Of a stretch of 64,000 bases of DNA, positions 47,901 through 59,137 are shown in pieces. Below the pieces are notes generated by a model that worked only from the letters and a program-made list of their open reading frames with translations, made no database searches and had not been told where the DNA came from. Numbering within the stretch: position 1 is the stretch's first letter; the number at the start of each line of letters is the position of its first letter. Source of the stretch: Epiperipatus broadwayi (Eukaryota; Onychophora; Udeonychophora; Euonychophora; Peripatidae); the NCBI GenBank assembly GCA_028023455.1, contig JAQFVV010006199.1, positions 1,240,001 to 1,304,000 on the forward strand. Reading direction: 5' to 3'. A program made the translations under genes and the position numbers.

Positions 47901-48489
47901 TAACAGGGCGATCATTGTCACAACAAAGGGGGAGCTTATCTAAACTAAGGTAGGACCTGATGTCTTCAGGTAGGTGGCATGATGAAATGCTTAGTCCATA
48001 ATCATGTCTACTTTCATTTTCCAGCCTGGTTGCTTAGCAATATCATTGACATTAGGTCATTATGCTTTATGTTTTAACTACGGTCACATCATAATGTTGG
48101 TTAGTTAAGGACACTTGTGATTAGTCTTATTATATATATCTAGGACTATCACTGGTCAGACCAGAAACATCTGAAGAAGAAGGGGAAATAATACCCTTGA
48201 AATATTGTGCATATACTAACCTGTATTCTATTACTAACAGTTGCATGTATTTAGAATCTTTAGATAATTTAATTTTTTCTAAAGACAGTACTCATATTAA
48301 ATGATGAGAATAGTCCAACATATAAATACAACATTTAATGAAGATTGGGAGTTGCAATACTTTTTTATTTTTGTGAAAGATAAAAAGATTTCTTTGATAT
48401 ATACTATATTTAAAATGCAAATTAACATTATGTATCCTATAAGGATTACAAATATGTGAAACTAGAAGGAGAATCCCATAAATCTGCAC
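47901..48489. other. Unclassified repeat-like sequence with a hammerhead-like motif
   Basis: From 47901 the sequence is GC-richer and unrelated to RTE. It holds the motif at 48165-48215 and is otherwise unassigned. It may be the untranslated end of a PLE. Confidence 0.35.
48165..48215 (+). ncRNA. Hammerhead-like PLE motif
   Basis: CTGAAGA (48172-48178, fits CUGANGA), then AAGGG..CCCTT, a 5-bp stem set two bases off the core, then GAAA and a palindromic ATAT before TGTGC. Stem I pairs only weakly (CAT with GTG). It has the layout of PLE type I hammerheads but is imperfect. Confidence 0.4.
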
Positions 48490-49650
48490 TTCAAAAACTG
48501 AAGAAAGAAAAACAACACCATGAAAAGGCTTTTAGTGCTTTTATTAAGCAAAGATTGTTGCAACTGATGTTTTGTATAAAATAAGATATGTATTCGGAAA
48601 AATAGGCAAACTATTTAGTGATGTACAAAAGATAAAGCAATGATTATTGAAGCAGTAGGTGTTTAGATCTGGAGCAAGTTGACAAATATAAACAATTACT
48701 TCTTTAAAAAAGAACTATAAATAATAATCAATTATGAATTTGCTCAGAGTGTTTATAGAACAATTTCACACAAAAAATTAAAAAAAAAAAGATAAATATT
48801 TTTCAATAGTATTACATGAAACCATATATAAAACTGACTCAGTTTAAATATATTTTATTCATGCTATAGTTGAAGGTTTTCACTGTTACAAGTATTTACT
48901 AACTTTGGACTTGCTTACTGAGAGGACCCATAAGATTGATATTTTTAACAATTTTAAGAAAATATATCATTAATTATGACTTAATCTTGGTAACTTAATG
49001 AGCACATGAATTGATGGGGCACCTGGTATAAGAAGAAAGCAAGAAGAATTTATTTCATTGTTTAAAAAAAGAAAATTAAAATTTAGAAAGTTAATTTTGT
49101 TTCACTATATATTGCAATAGCAAAATCTTTATGCTAAATGTTCTATTTTGAGCATTATTTGTGATAGAGTTGTTAACTTTATTCAAGTATGATTTCACAA
49201 TTTTTGAAACATGCTTATGTTAGATGATACAGCTCTAAAGTGCACTTGTTATGAAAATGATATTTAAAAATTTTATGAGGGAATAGCAATAAGAATATAA
49301 ATTATCAGATAAAGAATTTTGTAGAAATGCTGCATTTTTGAATGATATTATGGTAAAGCAAAATGATTTAAATATTTCTCAGAATAAAACAAAACATATA
49401 TATGATATGTGGCAAAAAGTCCAGACTTTTTGAAGAAAGTTAATAAGATATTAAATGAACAAAATCATGTATGTGAAACATTTGAAGACTATGAAGATGC
49501 CCTGGATTTGATAAATGAAAAATATTATGAAAGATATATTCTGATTTTAAATAACATGCTTCACAATGAAATTGGCATATGGGCCACATTTTATTGATAT
49601 TGTAACAATAAGAATTGTTGCTCCACGTTACAAAATCTAGAACACTGGCA
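48490..49650 (+). pseudogene. Decayed hAT transposase (GTF2IRD2-like group)
   Basis: Broken plus-strand frames show, in order, an FGKIGKLFSD-like segment (48600), TERTHKIDIF (48920), the diagnostic IDGAPGI segment for TDGAPAM (49010-49030), AFLNDIMVKQNDLNIS (49330-49380, for FLxDIxxHLNxLNL) and DMWQKVQTF running into the 62-codon frame at 49409-49597. These are successive blocks of the catalytic region of hAT transposases related to GTF2IRD2. I found no terminal repeats and the C-terminal dimerisation region is missing. The hAT MITE at 20.6 kb has ends of the type this group uses. Confidence 0.6.
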
Positions 49651-52600
49651 AAATACACTAAAGCTGATCGAATCTAAATGCTGGGATCCAGAATCAAAAC
49701 AACATTCAATCCTTTTATCCCTGCTCATTGATGACATTTCCCAAGTTACACATACATTCAATTTAACCACAGTCTGGCAGTCACCCAGGGTGGAACAAGA
49801 GACTCATAAATTAACTAACTTAATACTGATTTGATCAGATATACACACATATGACTAAGTGAACTACTAATATATCAATGATTGATTATGAAATCTAATA
49901 GAATGGTCTATGTATATATATAATGAGATATGTGCAAATAAATCTAGAGTTGGATATAAATGAACTCATGGACAATAAAGATATGAAAATGAGTTATATT
50001 TTAAATAATATTAATTTAATAAATAAAATAAAAAATAGTAAAACTAAAATATACAAAATTATATAGTTGGAACGTGAAAGATTATGCTTGCAGGCATTAC
50101 ATAACTAATGAGATTAATGTTACATGTTATCATAAAGTGTTCAATAAAGTGTAGTGCAGTATTTAAGTTTATGCCTATATTAATATGCCAAATTTATAAC
50201 TCTGGTGTAGTTTGCTAAATCATATGGAACTTAATAGCCAAAGTTATATAACTAACTTAATAGCACTCTTATGGCATCTATCTATACCAAGTTATGTCAA
50301 GTGCATAATTAGGCTCAGAGATATGCAGATTAGCATGTTAACCTAGATTAGGATATATACTGGAGCTGGATAAGCATTTAATATAACGGGAGAGAAAACT
50401 GGTTTATTATAGGTTTACCTATATACTCTATGGCACATATTTAAAATATTAATAAAACTAGAAGGTACGAATGGGTCATTATTCATGGGCTTCAGCATCA
50501 AATGCTCGGTTGCCCTACGACTGGAACAACTTGTTACAAATAGTGACCTTAGTAGTTCATGGAGTCGGATAAGCATTAATTATGAATAATCTGGATCCTT
50601 GTACTCCAGTTCTAAAAGAGTGTGCTTTACCTGAACTAAATGGATAAGCATGACCTCCACCAGCAACTCATCAATAATCATGCAGCAAGCAGTTAATTGT
50701 ACATAGCATACTTAGTAAGGACATATCCGCAGCTTATACATATATATAATGCAAATACGTAAATTATCTTAGCGTGCCTTAAAAATAGATAGCATCTATT
50801 TGCATATCTATACAACCCAGTTTTCAAGTTTAGTATTTCAAACATACTATTTTGGGACTAAATTAATTAGTAACCTAATTTAAGATTATCAACTGTGTCT
50901 CAACATATATATATCTAAGGAGGACAAAGCATATTTGAGGAGTAATTTCAGATAAAACATTAAAATATGCTTTGATAATATCTCTGTGGTTAGTTCCTAT
51001 GATGTACAAGTTACATATATTGATAGTTATAATTTATAAATAGAGTTAAGCAAACTACAATTTTAACTAGAGGACTATTTTATTACTATAATATTAATAC
51101 CCCAAATTAATCAGTAAAATAATAACATGATCTAGAAACAGCAAGTGAAAAATTAATAATTCAATTATTTAATATTTATTATAGCAAAGTTTTGAAATTA
51201 TTTTCACAGAGTGATAAGCTAAAATTATACTTATAAATACTCATGGTTTTGAGTTATTTGGCATATTAAATACATATAATATTACAATGATAAAATTATA
51301 GAATAAATTGAATAGATCAGAAATAGGCATAAAAGACCGCAGAAAATTATACATTTAGTTTAAAATAGATTATCATAGTTTTACATTTTAAGAGAGAATT
51401 TAATATTACAAGTTTTACAATCAGACAAGATTCAAACATTAGAGTTTAACAGCTTTCTTCGCAGATATTAGAAAAGGTGTCTGTAAAGGCAGGTTTAATA
51501 AATAGCTAGCTTTAAAATAGAGAATTGAAAGTCACAGTTTATGAACAGAGCTCTGAGTGAAAATTTACCAGTCAGTTGTCTTCATTGCAGTTCTGGGCAC
51601 TTGGAACGATAACAAGTTGACACTTTTCACGATGATTTAATATTAATGGAGGTTCTTCCACAGGCTGCTTGGCTGAGGTATGGCTCATCATGTTTTGTTG
51701 GGCCAATGTTCTTTCCACTCCCAGCAGGAGAATGGTGAATGATTGCCTATTTTACCCTGTCATTTTAAAGATTAAAAACAAACATGGATTTGGTTTACAA
51801 TTCACTTATTAAATATAACTCTTCCCTGGCCACAAAACTTGAAGTATTTATATTTTTCTTAACTCTGGCCACCTATTTATTTTTACAAGTTTGACCATAG
51901 TTAAAAAACCCATTAATTTATTTAAAAAAAACATATTTAATTACTAAAAGTAATTTAGATTTTGTTGTTCTACCTTTTCCCCCCTGTAGTTTATTATCAC
52001 AACTATATAAAATTCTGAGAATTATCGTTAAAATTTTAGATTTATAAAATCAAGTTCACACTATTTTTAGACTATTGCGTGACCTAATTTAAAAGTTGTT
52101 TACAAGTAAAACTAAAAGCTGCTTTTATAATTAGTGTAAAACTAATTTTATTACTACATATGTAGAATAACAAGTCAGGACTGCATCTATATACATATGT
52201 GATTTCAATAATATAACATAAAATTGACTAATAATTTAGACTAAAATATTTTTTAAACTAGAAATCTTTGAAAATAAACACATATCTGTAATATATGCAT
52301 ATATTATTAAATTACAGATTTACCATTTGCATATATATGTGCAATTCTGCATATATAGTAATTTAAGGTTGTTTAAATGGGCACTCTGAATGTGTTTAAA
52401 CATGGCATAGAGATAGATGTGAGGGTAAAATATGTGAAACAGGCATGTGGATGAAACTGACTGTTTCAATATAAAGTTAATTTTTGATACCAAAAAAGTC
52501 CACATTGAAATATGAAAAAAGGCAATTGAATACCGATGTTTGCATCAACATTTTCATAGTCTGCTTTCTTGCTGTGCAGCTACATACTATTACAATTCAA

Positions 52601-52681
52601 CTTTTCTATATTTCATGCAAATCAATAATCATTTAACGACCCATATAACTGATGTTTATTTAAAAGACAAACACAAGTTAT
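49651..52681. other. Unclassified, moderately complex AT-rich DNA
   Basis: Richer in mixed-base sequence than most of the window (notably 49680-49800, 50460-50720, 51430-51760) but without long frames or terminal repeats that I can pair. The TGGAACGATAACAAGTTG near 51611, just after TGGGCA, could be a primer-binding site after an LTR; no second LTR was found. Confidence 0.3.
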
Positions 52682-52685
52682 GTAT
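52682..52685. repeat. 4-bp LTR-element target duplication, left
   Basis: GTAT directly before the TG of the 5' LTR; the same GTAT follows the CA at 59133. Confidence 0.5.
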
Positions 52686-54156
52686 TGAAGCAGTCGGATC
52701 TAAGTTCGATCCTAGCTTCATGTTATTTACCCTAATACTAACCTTAAATTTCCGATGCAATGGGGCTTTATACGTTCAATCCACGCTAATTTCCATAATG
52801 AATAACTTGTTTCAAATACGTAGTAAAATTAATTAGTTTAGTTTAAATTTGATCAATTCTCTAAATAAATTCATGATAAAATATTCATGAATTTATATAT
52901 ATTAAATTGCGTGGATTGTGCGTATATATATATTTGTAAATATTAAATGTATATAATTGTTCGAAAGTTTCATTGCGTCGGGAATACTTGTTTTTTTTAC
53001 TTTTAAATAATTTGTAAAGTTTTGAGATTAAAAGCTACATTCCTTCCAAAGGCTTTCAAATTCTCAAAAACAACAGTAAAGTTTTATTAATAAAAAAAAG
53101 ATAAGAATTCAATTTTTAATTAAAATCATTTCAGACTTTAAGAATTCATTTTCTAATTAGGAAAGGAATTCAAAAATTAGTTTGAAGGCCTTATCGAAGG
53201 AATGTTTCTGAAAACAACTAATTATAAAAAAAAAACCAGATTGATAAGAAAATGAGCGCTAGCCGGAGGCATCAGTGAACAGTAGATATATAGCCCTGAA
53301 AAGAAAAGGAAAAGACGAGTTTTGATTGTAGAGTAGTGCAGTGAACTCTGTGTGTATAAAAATTGTATTTCATCATGATAGAGGGCTAGAACATCAGGGA
53401 TCTGGCTACGGTTCCTAAAGTCCCGAGGAATCTTCACTGGAGCTGCTGAACCGTTTTCCGGATCGATCATTCTGCTAAAATAATGAAAGCTACTAAAATA
53501 TTGTTCCAATAATCAATCAATGGTGCCTACGTTTTCAACAACTTGGAGGAGTAACTTAAGGACAAGCACGGAGGGTAATATATTTCTATAATGAACGTTA
53601 AACTTTCTGGACAGTTCGAACTTTATTTTATACTCCTTCTTTTTAAGAGCTCTTTTATTCTTTAATGTAAATCTTTGTAACACCTTTTAATTATAAAATG
53701 CTACTGTAAATCTATAGCGTAATTCTTTAGATCTCTAGTCTTTAAACCTTTTCTTTTCTTACCTGGCGGTTCGTTTAATATATATATGTTAGTGTGCTTT
53801 ATTAATGTCGTATTTAAAAATTATATGCCAATAATCTTTCGACTCGATGAGCCCTTTGATTCTATTTGCCTCACACAAATAATATAATATAAATTTTAAA
53901 TAGTTATTCTCGCCCATTAGAACTAAATTTATAAGTTCTATTAATCATCGAGTCGAAAGAAAATATTATACGTTTACTATTTTTATAATTAGCTCATAAT
54001 AAATTATTTGCTCCGTTTTTCACCTATGTCCCCAGCTCCTAAGTTACAAGTGTTTATATACTCACGTAATGTTAAAATGTTATTTCTTGCTTCACTAATA
54101 TTGATTTATTTATCCAGATATATATATTTAAAATGTTTTTGCAAAAGGGTCGATAA
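52686..54156 (+). repeat. 5' LTR, truncated at its 3' side
   Basis: It begins TGAAGCAGTCGGATCTAAGT; TGAAGC and the following GCTTCA form a terminal hairpin. Identity with the other copy ends after GTCGATAA. Confidence 0.75.
53835..53960. repeat. 16-bp perfect inverted repeat in LTR copy 1
   Basis: TCTTTCGACTCGATGA (53835-53850) and TCATCGAGTCGAAAGA (53945-53960) enclose 94 bp. Present unchanged in LTR copy 2 (57670-57685, 57780-57795). Confidence 0.8.
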
Positions 54157-55664
54157 AGTGGCTCGACTTAATAAACCCCACACATGCCCTGGAGATTAGA
54201 ATTGTGATTTTAGTTACTCAGTTAATTGAAATCCCAATAAAGTAAATGTTTCTGTAGAGTGATATTTTTTTTAAAAAAAAAAAAGTGTTATATATATACT
54301 GAAATGATTTAATAAATTAAAATATCATTTTCTAATTCTTTCTTATAAAAATGTTTTCAAGATTATTTTTTAAATGTTCGTTCAGTAAAAGATTCGTTAG
54401 TTAAAATAATTATTCATATGTATATATATTAATTATACGTGTACTATATCAGTATATATATTATACGTTTGTGTTATACGCGTTCGTGACAATAGGAAAA
54501 ATATCGTTAGCAAAGTTGTAAGAGTCCATAGATCAAAGCATTGGGGTAAAAATAAATGAAATGTTTTCTGTGTCAAAATTAATTATGTTTATCTCAGTTG
54601 TTATAATTAAAAATATCCAATATGATATCATAAAAGTCTTAATTTCAAAGTATTGCTTGCTAGCATATATATTAAATGTTCGCTCCGTATTTTTAGTAGT
54701 CTCAAAGCAAGGCGAAGACCTTCAAACTGGGAATTATCTGTCAAGCGGTCCGATGCAGTGTGACATTATGCTTTAATGACAATAATTTCTAGAGTAACCT
54801 CAAAGCAGGTGAAGACCCTTTGTGTACACCAAGCAGCCAGATGCAGTTGGCAAAATGCTTAAATGGTTTGCACGCTTTCATGCTAGCAAGATTTAGAATA
54901 ATATCTCCAATAAAAGTTCTTGTAATATTAATTTTGACATTTTTTTTGGTGTTAAAGCCTCATGCTTAGTAATATTTAAACTCCTATATTTAAACTCAGG
55001 TCATGAACGTGTTGGCTGTTATTAAATAATATTACTCATCATCAATTCAATTGTTTTATTAAAGGTTAAGTCTATCATATGTGGTTTGGGGGTCAATGGG
55101 TTATATCACATGCCCTATTGATCTCATTTTGCTCACTGGCGCCCATGTAAATAAATTTGTCAGCAAATTTGATTGTCAGCACAGTAGTGGGTCAATCGCC
55201 ATAATAAAAAACCAAGTGTGTTCAATACAGAATGATTTGTTGTATCTGCTAATACATAATATTTGTATATCACTGTATAGTTTTTTTTTTCCAGACATGG
55301 GAGAACAGAACAGTTGAACAAAGGGAAAGTGAATAATGTTTTTTTTTCTTTTTATCTTTAATATTTTTGAATACATGTCTCACTCAAACAGTTAAAATAA
55401 AGAGCTAACCAAGAAAACGTAGGTAAACTAAAAAAAGGCAGATTACATAGATTGGGGAAATAATATGAAGCAGCTAGTGAAGATTAGGACAATGGACCTG
55501 TAGTCAGAGACCTCATTAAAATTTACTAAAGAGAAAAAAAATATTTTAAGCATACAGAGAGTACTCTAAGTGAATTCACGTTGTTCATTATATTGATTGT
55601 TGATTACATTATTTTCTTATTTTCAAAAATGGGAAAAGACACTTTACAAACGATCCTCAGATAA

Positions 55665-56201
55665 ATGAGAGAAGATCGAAAGGTACTGATGATGATGATG
55701 AAAAGGCTGGTAAGGATCGAGGAAGCACATGGCATCCAAGCCAACTCAAATCTAGAAAATGTAAAGCTTCAGCAAGAAATAAATCCCTCTGTAAACCCAA
55801 AAATAGAAAATGAAGATGATCAGGCCACACCAAAAGAAGTTGTGGACAGCAAGGAAAACAACAGTGGTGAGGATGAGTCCAGTTATGAAGCAGTGGAAGA
55901 AGCGGATATAGATACAGAAAAAGATGTTCAGACCACTAGTCCAATGAAACTAAAAGTGGAAATGGGACAGATGATGAGTCCTCAACTTAGTATGAAGAAG
56001 TTACAGACGCCAATGCCTGGATCCTTGATACAGATTCAAATTTTCAAAGATGACCCAGGAGAGAACCCCATCGCTCATCGAGATAATATTAAAGAATTGT
56101 TGTTTGTGCATTCGGTCGCAGAAAAGGCCATAGAATCAATGACAGCAATAGACTATGGGAACTTGACGACAACCAGGGAAGACCGGGACTATGACCATTA
56201 A
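55665..56201 (+). CDS. Unrecognised acidic 178-residue ORF
   Basis: I do not recognise this protein. A basic, Met-rich, probably helical N-terminus (MREDRKVLMMMMKRLVRIEE) is followed by a long acidic, Glu/Asp/Ser-rich middle (residues about 45-90), then a Pro/Met/Gln stretch (TTSPMKLKVEMGQMMSPQLS) and a mixed C-terminus. There is no zinc knuckle, membrane segment or signal peptide. An ATG at 55629 is in the same frame 12 codons earlier, separated by TAA at 55662-55664, and the frame stays protein-like for 16 codons after the stop at 56201 (Pro-rich, YVPPDPGKQ). It lies about 320 bp before the 3' LTR. It may be part of a Gag-like or accessory protein of the element, or a captured exon; both are guesses. 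Confidence 0.5.
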   Translation: MREDRKVLMMMMKRLVRIEEAHGIQANSNLENVKLQQEINPSVNPKIENEDDQATPKEVVDSKENNSGEDESSYEAVEEADIDTEKDVQTTSPMKLKVEMGQMMSPQLSMKKLQTPMPGSLIQIQIFKDDPGENPIAHRDNIKELLFVHSVAEKAIESMTAIDYGNLTTTREDRDYDH

Positions 56202-56509
56202 AATGCCAGACAGTTAAAACCATATGTGCCACCTGATCCAGGGAAACAGTAAGATAAACTGTAATGACAGATATATATACAGATGACCGACTGACACAAC
56301 CATAGGGAAATGAGACTTGATTATCGGACCGATTTATTATAAACCCATTTATAAGTTGAATATTCAAAAAATGGATCGCAGTGAGACATGTATAATTTGT
56401 AGCTTGGGCAGGTTATATTATTCATTCTCATGCTGTTCTCCCAGAGTCTATACACTTATGCAACTATATCCTGCGTAAGTAAATTCATTTTTTTTTCATT
56501 GTTTTTTTT

Positions 56510-56524
56510 TGAAGTGAAAAGAAA
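56510..56524 (+). promoter_or_regulatory. Polypurine tract before the 3' LTR
   Basis: GAAGTGAAAAGAAA lies directly against the TG that starts the second long repeat. That is where plus-strand priming occurs in LTR retrotransposons. Confidence 0.6.
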
Positions 56525-59133
56525 TGAAGCAGTCGGATCTAAGTTCGATCCTAGCTTCATGTTATTTACCCTAATACTAACCTTAAATTTCCGATGCAAT
56601 GGGGCTTTATACGTTCAATCCACGCTAATTTCCATAATGAATAACTTGTTTCAAATACGTAGTAAAATTGATTAGTTTAGTTTTAATTTGATCAATTCTC
56701 TAAATAAATTCATGATAAAATATTCATGAATTTATATATATTAAATTGCGTGGATTGTGCGTATATATATTTGTAAATATTAAATGTATATAATTGTTCG
56801 AAAGTTTCATTGCGTCGGGAATACTTGTTTTTTTTTTACTTTTAAATAATTTGTAAAGTTTTGCGATTAAAAGCTACATTCCTTCCAAAGGCTTTCAAAT
56901 TCTCAAAAACAACAGTAAAGTTTTATTAATAAAAAAAGATAAGAATTCAATTTTTAATTAAAATCATTTCAGACTTTAAGAATTCATTTTCTAATTAGGA
57001 AAGGAATTCAAAAATTATTTGAAGGCCTTATCGAAGGAATGTTTCTGAAAACAACTAATTATAAAAAAACCAGATTGATAAGAAAATGAGCGCTAGCCGG
57101 AGGCATCAGTGAACAGTAGATATATAGCCCTGAAAAGTAAAGAAAAAAGACGAGTTTTGATTGTAGAGTAGTGCAGTGAACTCTGTGTGTATAAAAATTG
57201 TATTTCATCATGATAGAGGGCTAGAACATCAGGGATCTGGCTACGGTTCCTAAAGTCCCGAGGAATCTTCACTGGAGCTGCTGAACCGTTTTCCGGATCG
57301 ATCATTCTGCTAAAATAATGAAAGCTACTAAAATATTGTTCCAATAATCAATCAATGGTGCCTACGTTTTCAACAACTTGGAGGAGTAACTTAAGGACAA
57401 GCACGGAGGGTAATATATTTCTATAATGAACGTTAAACTTTCTGGCCAGTTCGAACTTTATTTTATACTCCTTCTTTTTAAGAGCTCTTTTATTCTTTAA
57501 TGTAAATCTTTGTAACACCTTTTAATTATAAAATGCTACTGTAAATCTATAGCGTAATTCTTTAGATCTCTAGTCTTTAAACCTTTTCTTTTCTTACCTG
57601 GCGGTTCGTTTAATATATATATGTTAGTGTGCTTTATTAATGTCGTATTTAAAAATTATATGCCAATAATCTTTCGACTCGATGAGCCCTTTGATTCTAT
57701 TTGCCTCACGCAAATAATATAATATAAATTTTAAATAGTTATTCTCGCCCATTAGAACTAAATTTATAAGTTCTATTAATCATCGAGTCGAAAGAAAATA
57801 TTATACGTTTACTATTTTTATAATTAGCTCATAATAAATTATTTGCTCCGTTTTTCACCTATGTCCCCAGCTCCTAAGTTACAAGTGTTTATATACTCAC
57901 GTAATGTTAAAATGTTATTTCTTGCTTCACTAATATTGATTTATTTATCCAGATATATATATTTAAAATGTTTTTGCAAAAGGGTCGATAATGGGTTAAA
58001 TGTATTTTAATTCCACTTTTGTTATTTTATATTAATATTCAGGAAGGGCACGATATTAGGGCATAATGAATATAGTTTATAAATGTTTTAAAATAGTTCG
58101 ATAAAAGCTCGTTTGACTTTAATTAATTGGTCAAGTCATCACGTAGAGCATTCTACATGGGTTTTATTTTTCAACGATGACTATCAAGTCATCATCATCA
58201 AATGTTGCTGACGTAGGGCCCGTTAGGCTGGTCGGTGATCATATTCTCTTATTTAAATTTCTTGAGGAAGAAAGTACTTTCTTTCCGATTCATTAGTCAA
58301 AGGGCGTAAGACTTGCCAAATGCAAGCCGCCATAGGACTTCGATCATCGACTAGCGATCATCTTTCAATTTTTACTCTCTGCCTTGTAATTCGTCAGTAC
58401 CATTGCATCTTTGTTCCGGTAAAACCCGCTCCGTGCTCGTAATTCGTGATGAAGTGATTTAAATTAAAGTCGAACCAATTCTCAAATATATTTAGTTTAA
58501 ATCAGTTTTCAAATCAAGATTAAAGTTATGCCTTAAAATACGTTTTGCTCTTCATGAATAGATTTCCGAATGTGAAAATAAATCTCACATTCCACCGTAA
58601 TAAAATTAGAACAATCATTTCCGTTCTTAATGAATACCTTTATCTGCCTTTATATTTCTCATTGGGGGCATAGACATAGAATCCCATGTTGTGTAATACT
58701 TGTTGGCATATGATAAGGACCGCCACGCTTATTATATTGATAAATTATTTTAAAGACTAGAGGTAACTAATTAAATCTATATTTTATTGAACAAAACAAA
58801 TTATTATTATTATTAAATATTTCTAACATACTTGGTTTCTTAGTTCATCATTCTTTTTATAATTATTTAAATGTTCATACCCGCTATCTGTGTTGGCAAC
58901 CCGAACATACATATGATTTGATTTAAAAAGTACTCAAAGTAATTAATTATTAGATATTCGTATCAGTGCAAGGGTCTCTAGTCCTCACCAACCGTTGAAC
59001 TAGTTCTTGGCGTATAGCACTGTGCCGTCGATTTCTGCTATCTGAGCTGTTGAGTTGGGTTTGAATTCAGAGTTGGTTAAGCTGAGTTTGAATCCGATTT
59101 GACTTGCGGTGGTGGTGGCTTTTGACCGGTACA
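56525..59133 (+). repeat. 3' LTR, apparently full length (2.6 kb)
   Basis: 56525-57991 matches the 5' LTR with about seven substitutions and a few small indels in simple runs. 57992-59133 is unique in the window and GC-richer than the flanks, ending TGACCGGTACA. It contains a TATTTAAATTT box near 58250 and several AATAAA-like words. Confidence 0.6.
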
Positions 59134-59137
59134 GTAT
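59134..59137. repeat. 4-bp LTR-element target duplication, right
   Basis: GTAT after the terminal CA, matching 52682-52685. Four bases alone are weak evidence. Confidence 0.45.

Larger units (their letters stand above)
54157..56524 (+). other. Remaining internal region of the LTR element
   Basis: 2.37 kb between the repeats. It holds a diverged tandem pair near 54697-54860 (CTCAAAGCAAGGCGAAGACC and CTCAAAGCAGGTGAAGACCC), a splice-acceptor-like TTTTTTTTTTCCAG ending at 55294, the acidic ORF at 55.7 kb and a purine tract just before the 3' LTR. No polymerase sequence remains. Confidence 0.5.
52686..59133 (+). mobile_element. LTR retrotransposon, internally deleted
   Basis: A 1.47 kb direct repeat (52686-54156 and 56525-57991) starts TGAAGCAGTCGG in both copies. 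The second is preceded by a purine tract (GAAGTGAAAAGAAA), as expected for a 3' LTR. The GC-richer sequence continues past the repeat to ACCGGTACA at 59133, followed by GTAT, which also precedes the first TG. The simplest reading is a 2.6 kb LTR (TG..CA), a 5' LTR that lost its last 1.14 kb together with the primer-binding site and gag-pol, and 2.37 kb of internal sequence left. The copies differ by only a handful of substitutions, so the insertion is young. No RT, integrase or zinc knuckle remains to name the family. Confidence 0.65.

Noticed and set aside
52540-52836. 98-codon ORF and its near twin at 56430-56675
   Set aside because: They are frames running into the start of the two LTRs; the shared half is LTR sequence, not a duplicated gene.
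53222-53509. 95-codon minus-strand ORF repeated at 57093-57344
   Set aside because: It is duplicated only because it lies inside the LTR; no protein features, and the N-termini are identical only through LTR identity.
52686-57991. Simple tandem segmental duplication
   Set aside because: The repeat starts with TG, is preceded by a purine tract in the second copy and the outer ends share GTAT; an LTR element explains more, though the truncated 5' copy leaves some doubt.
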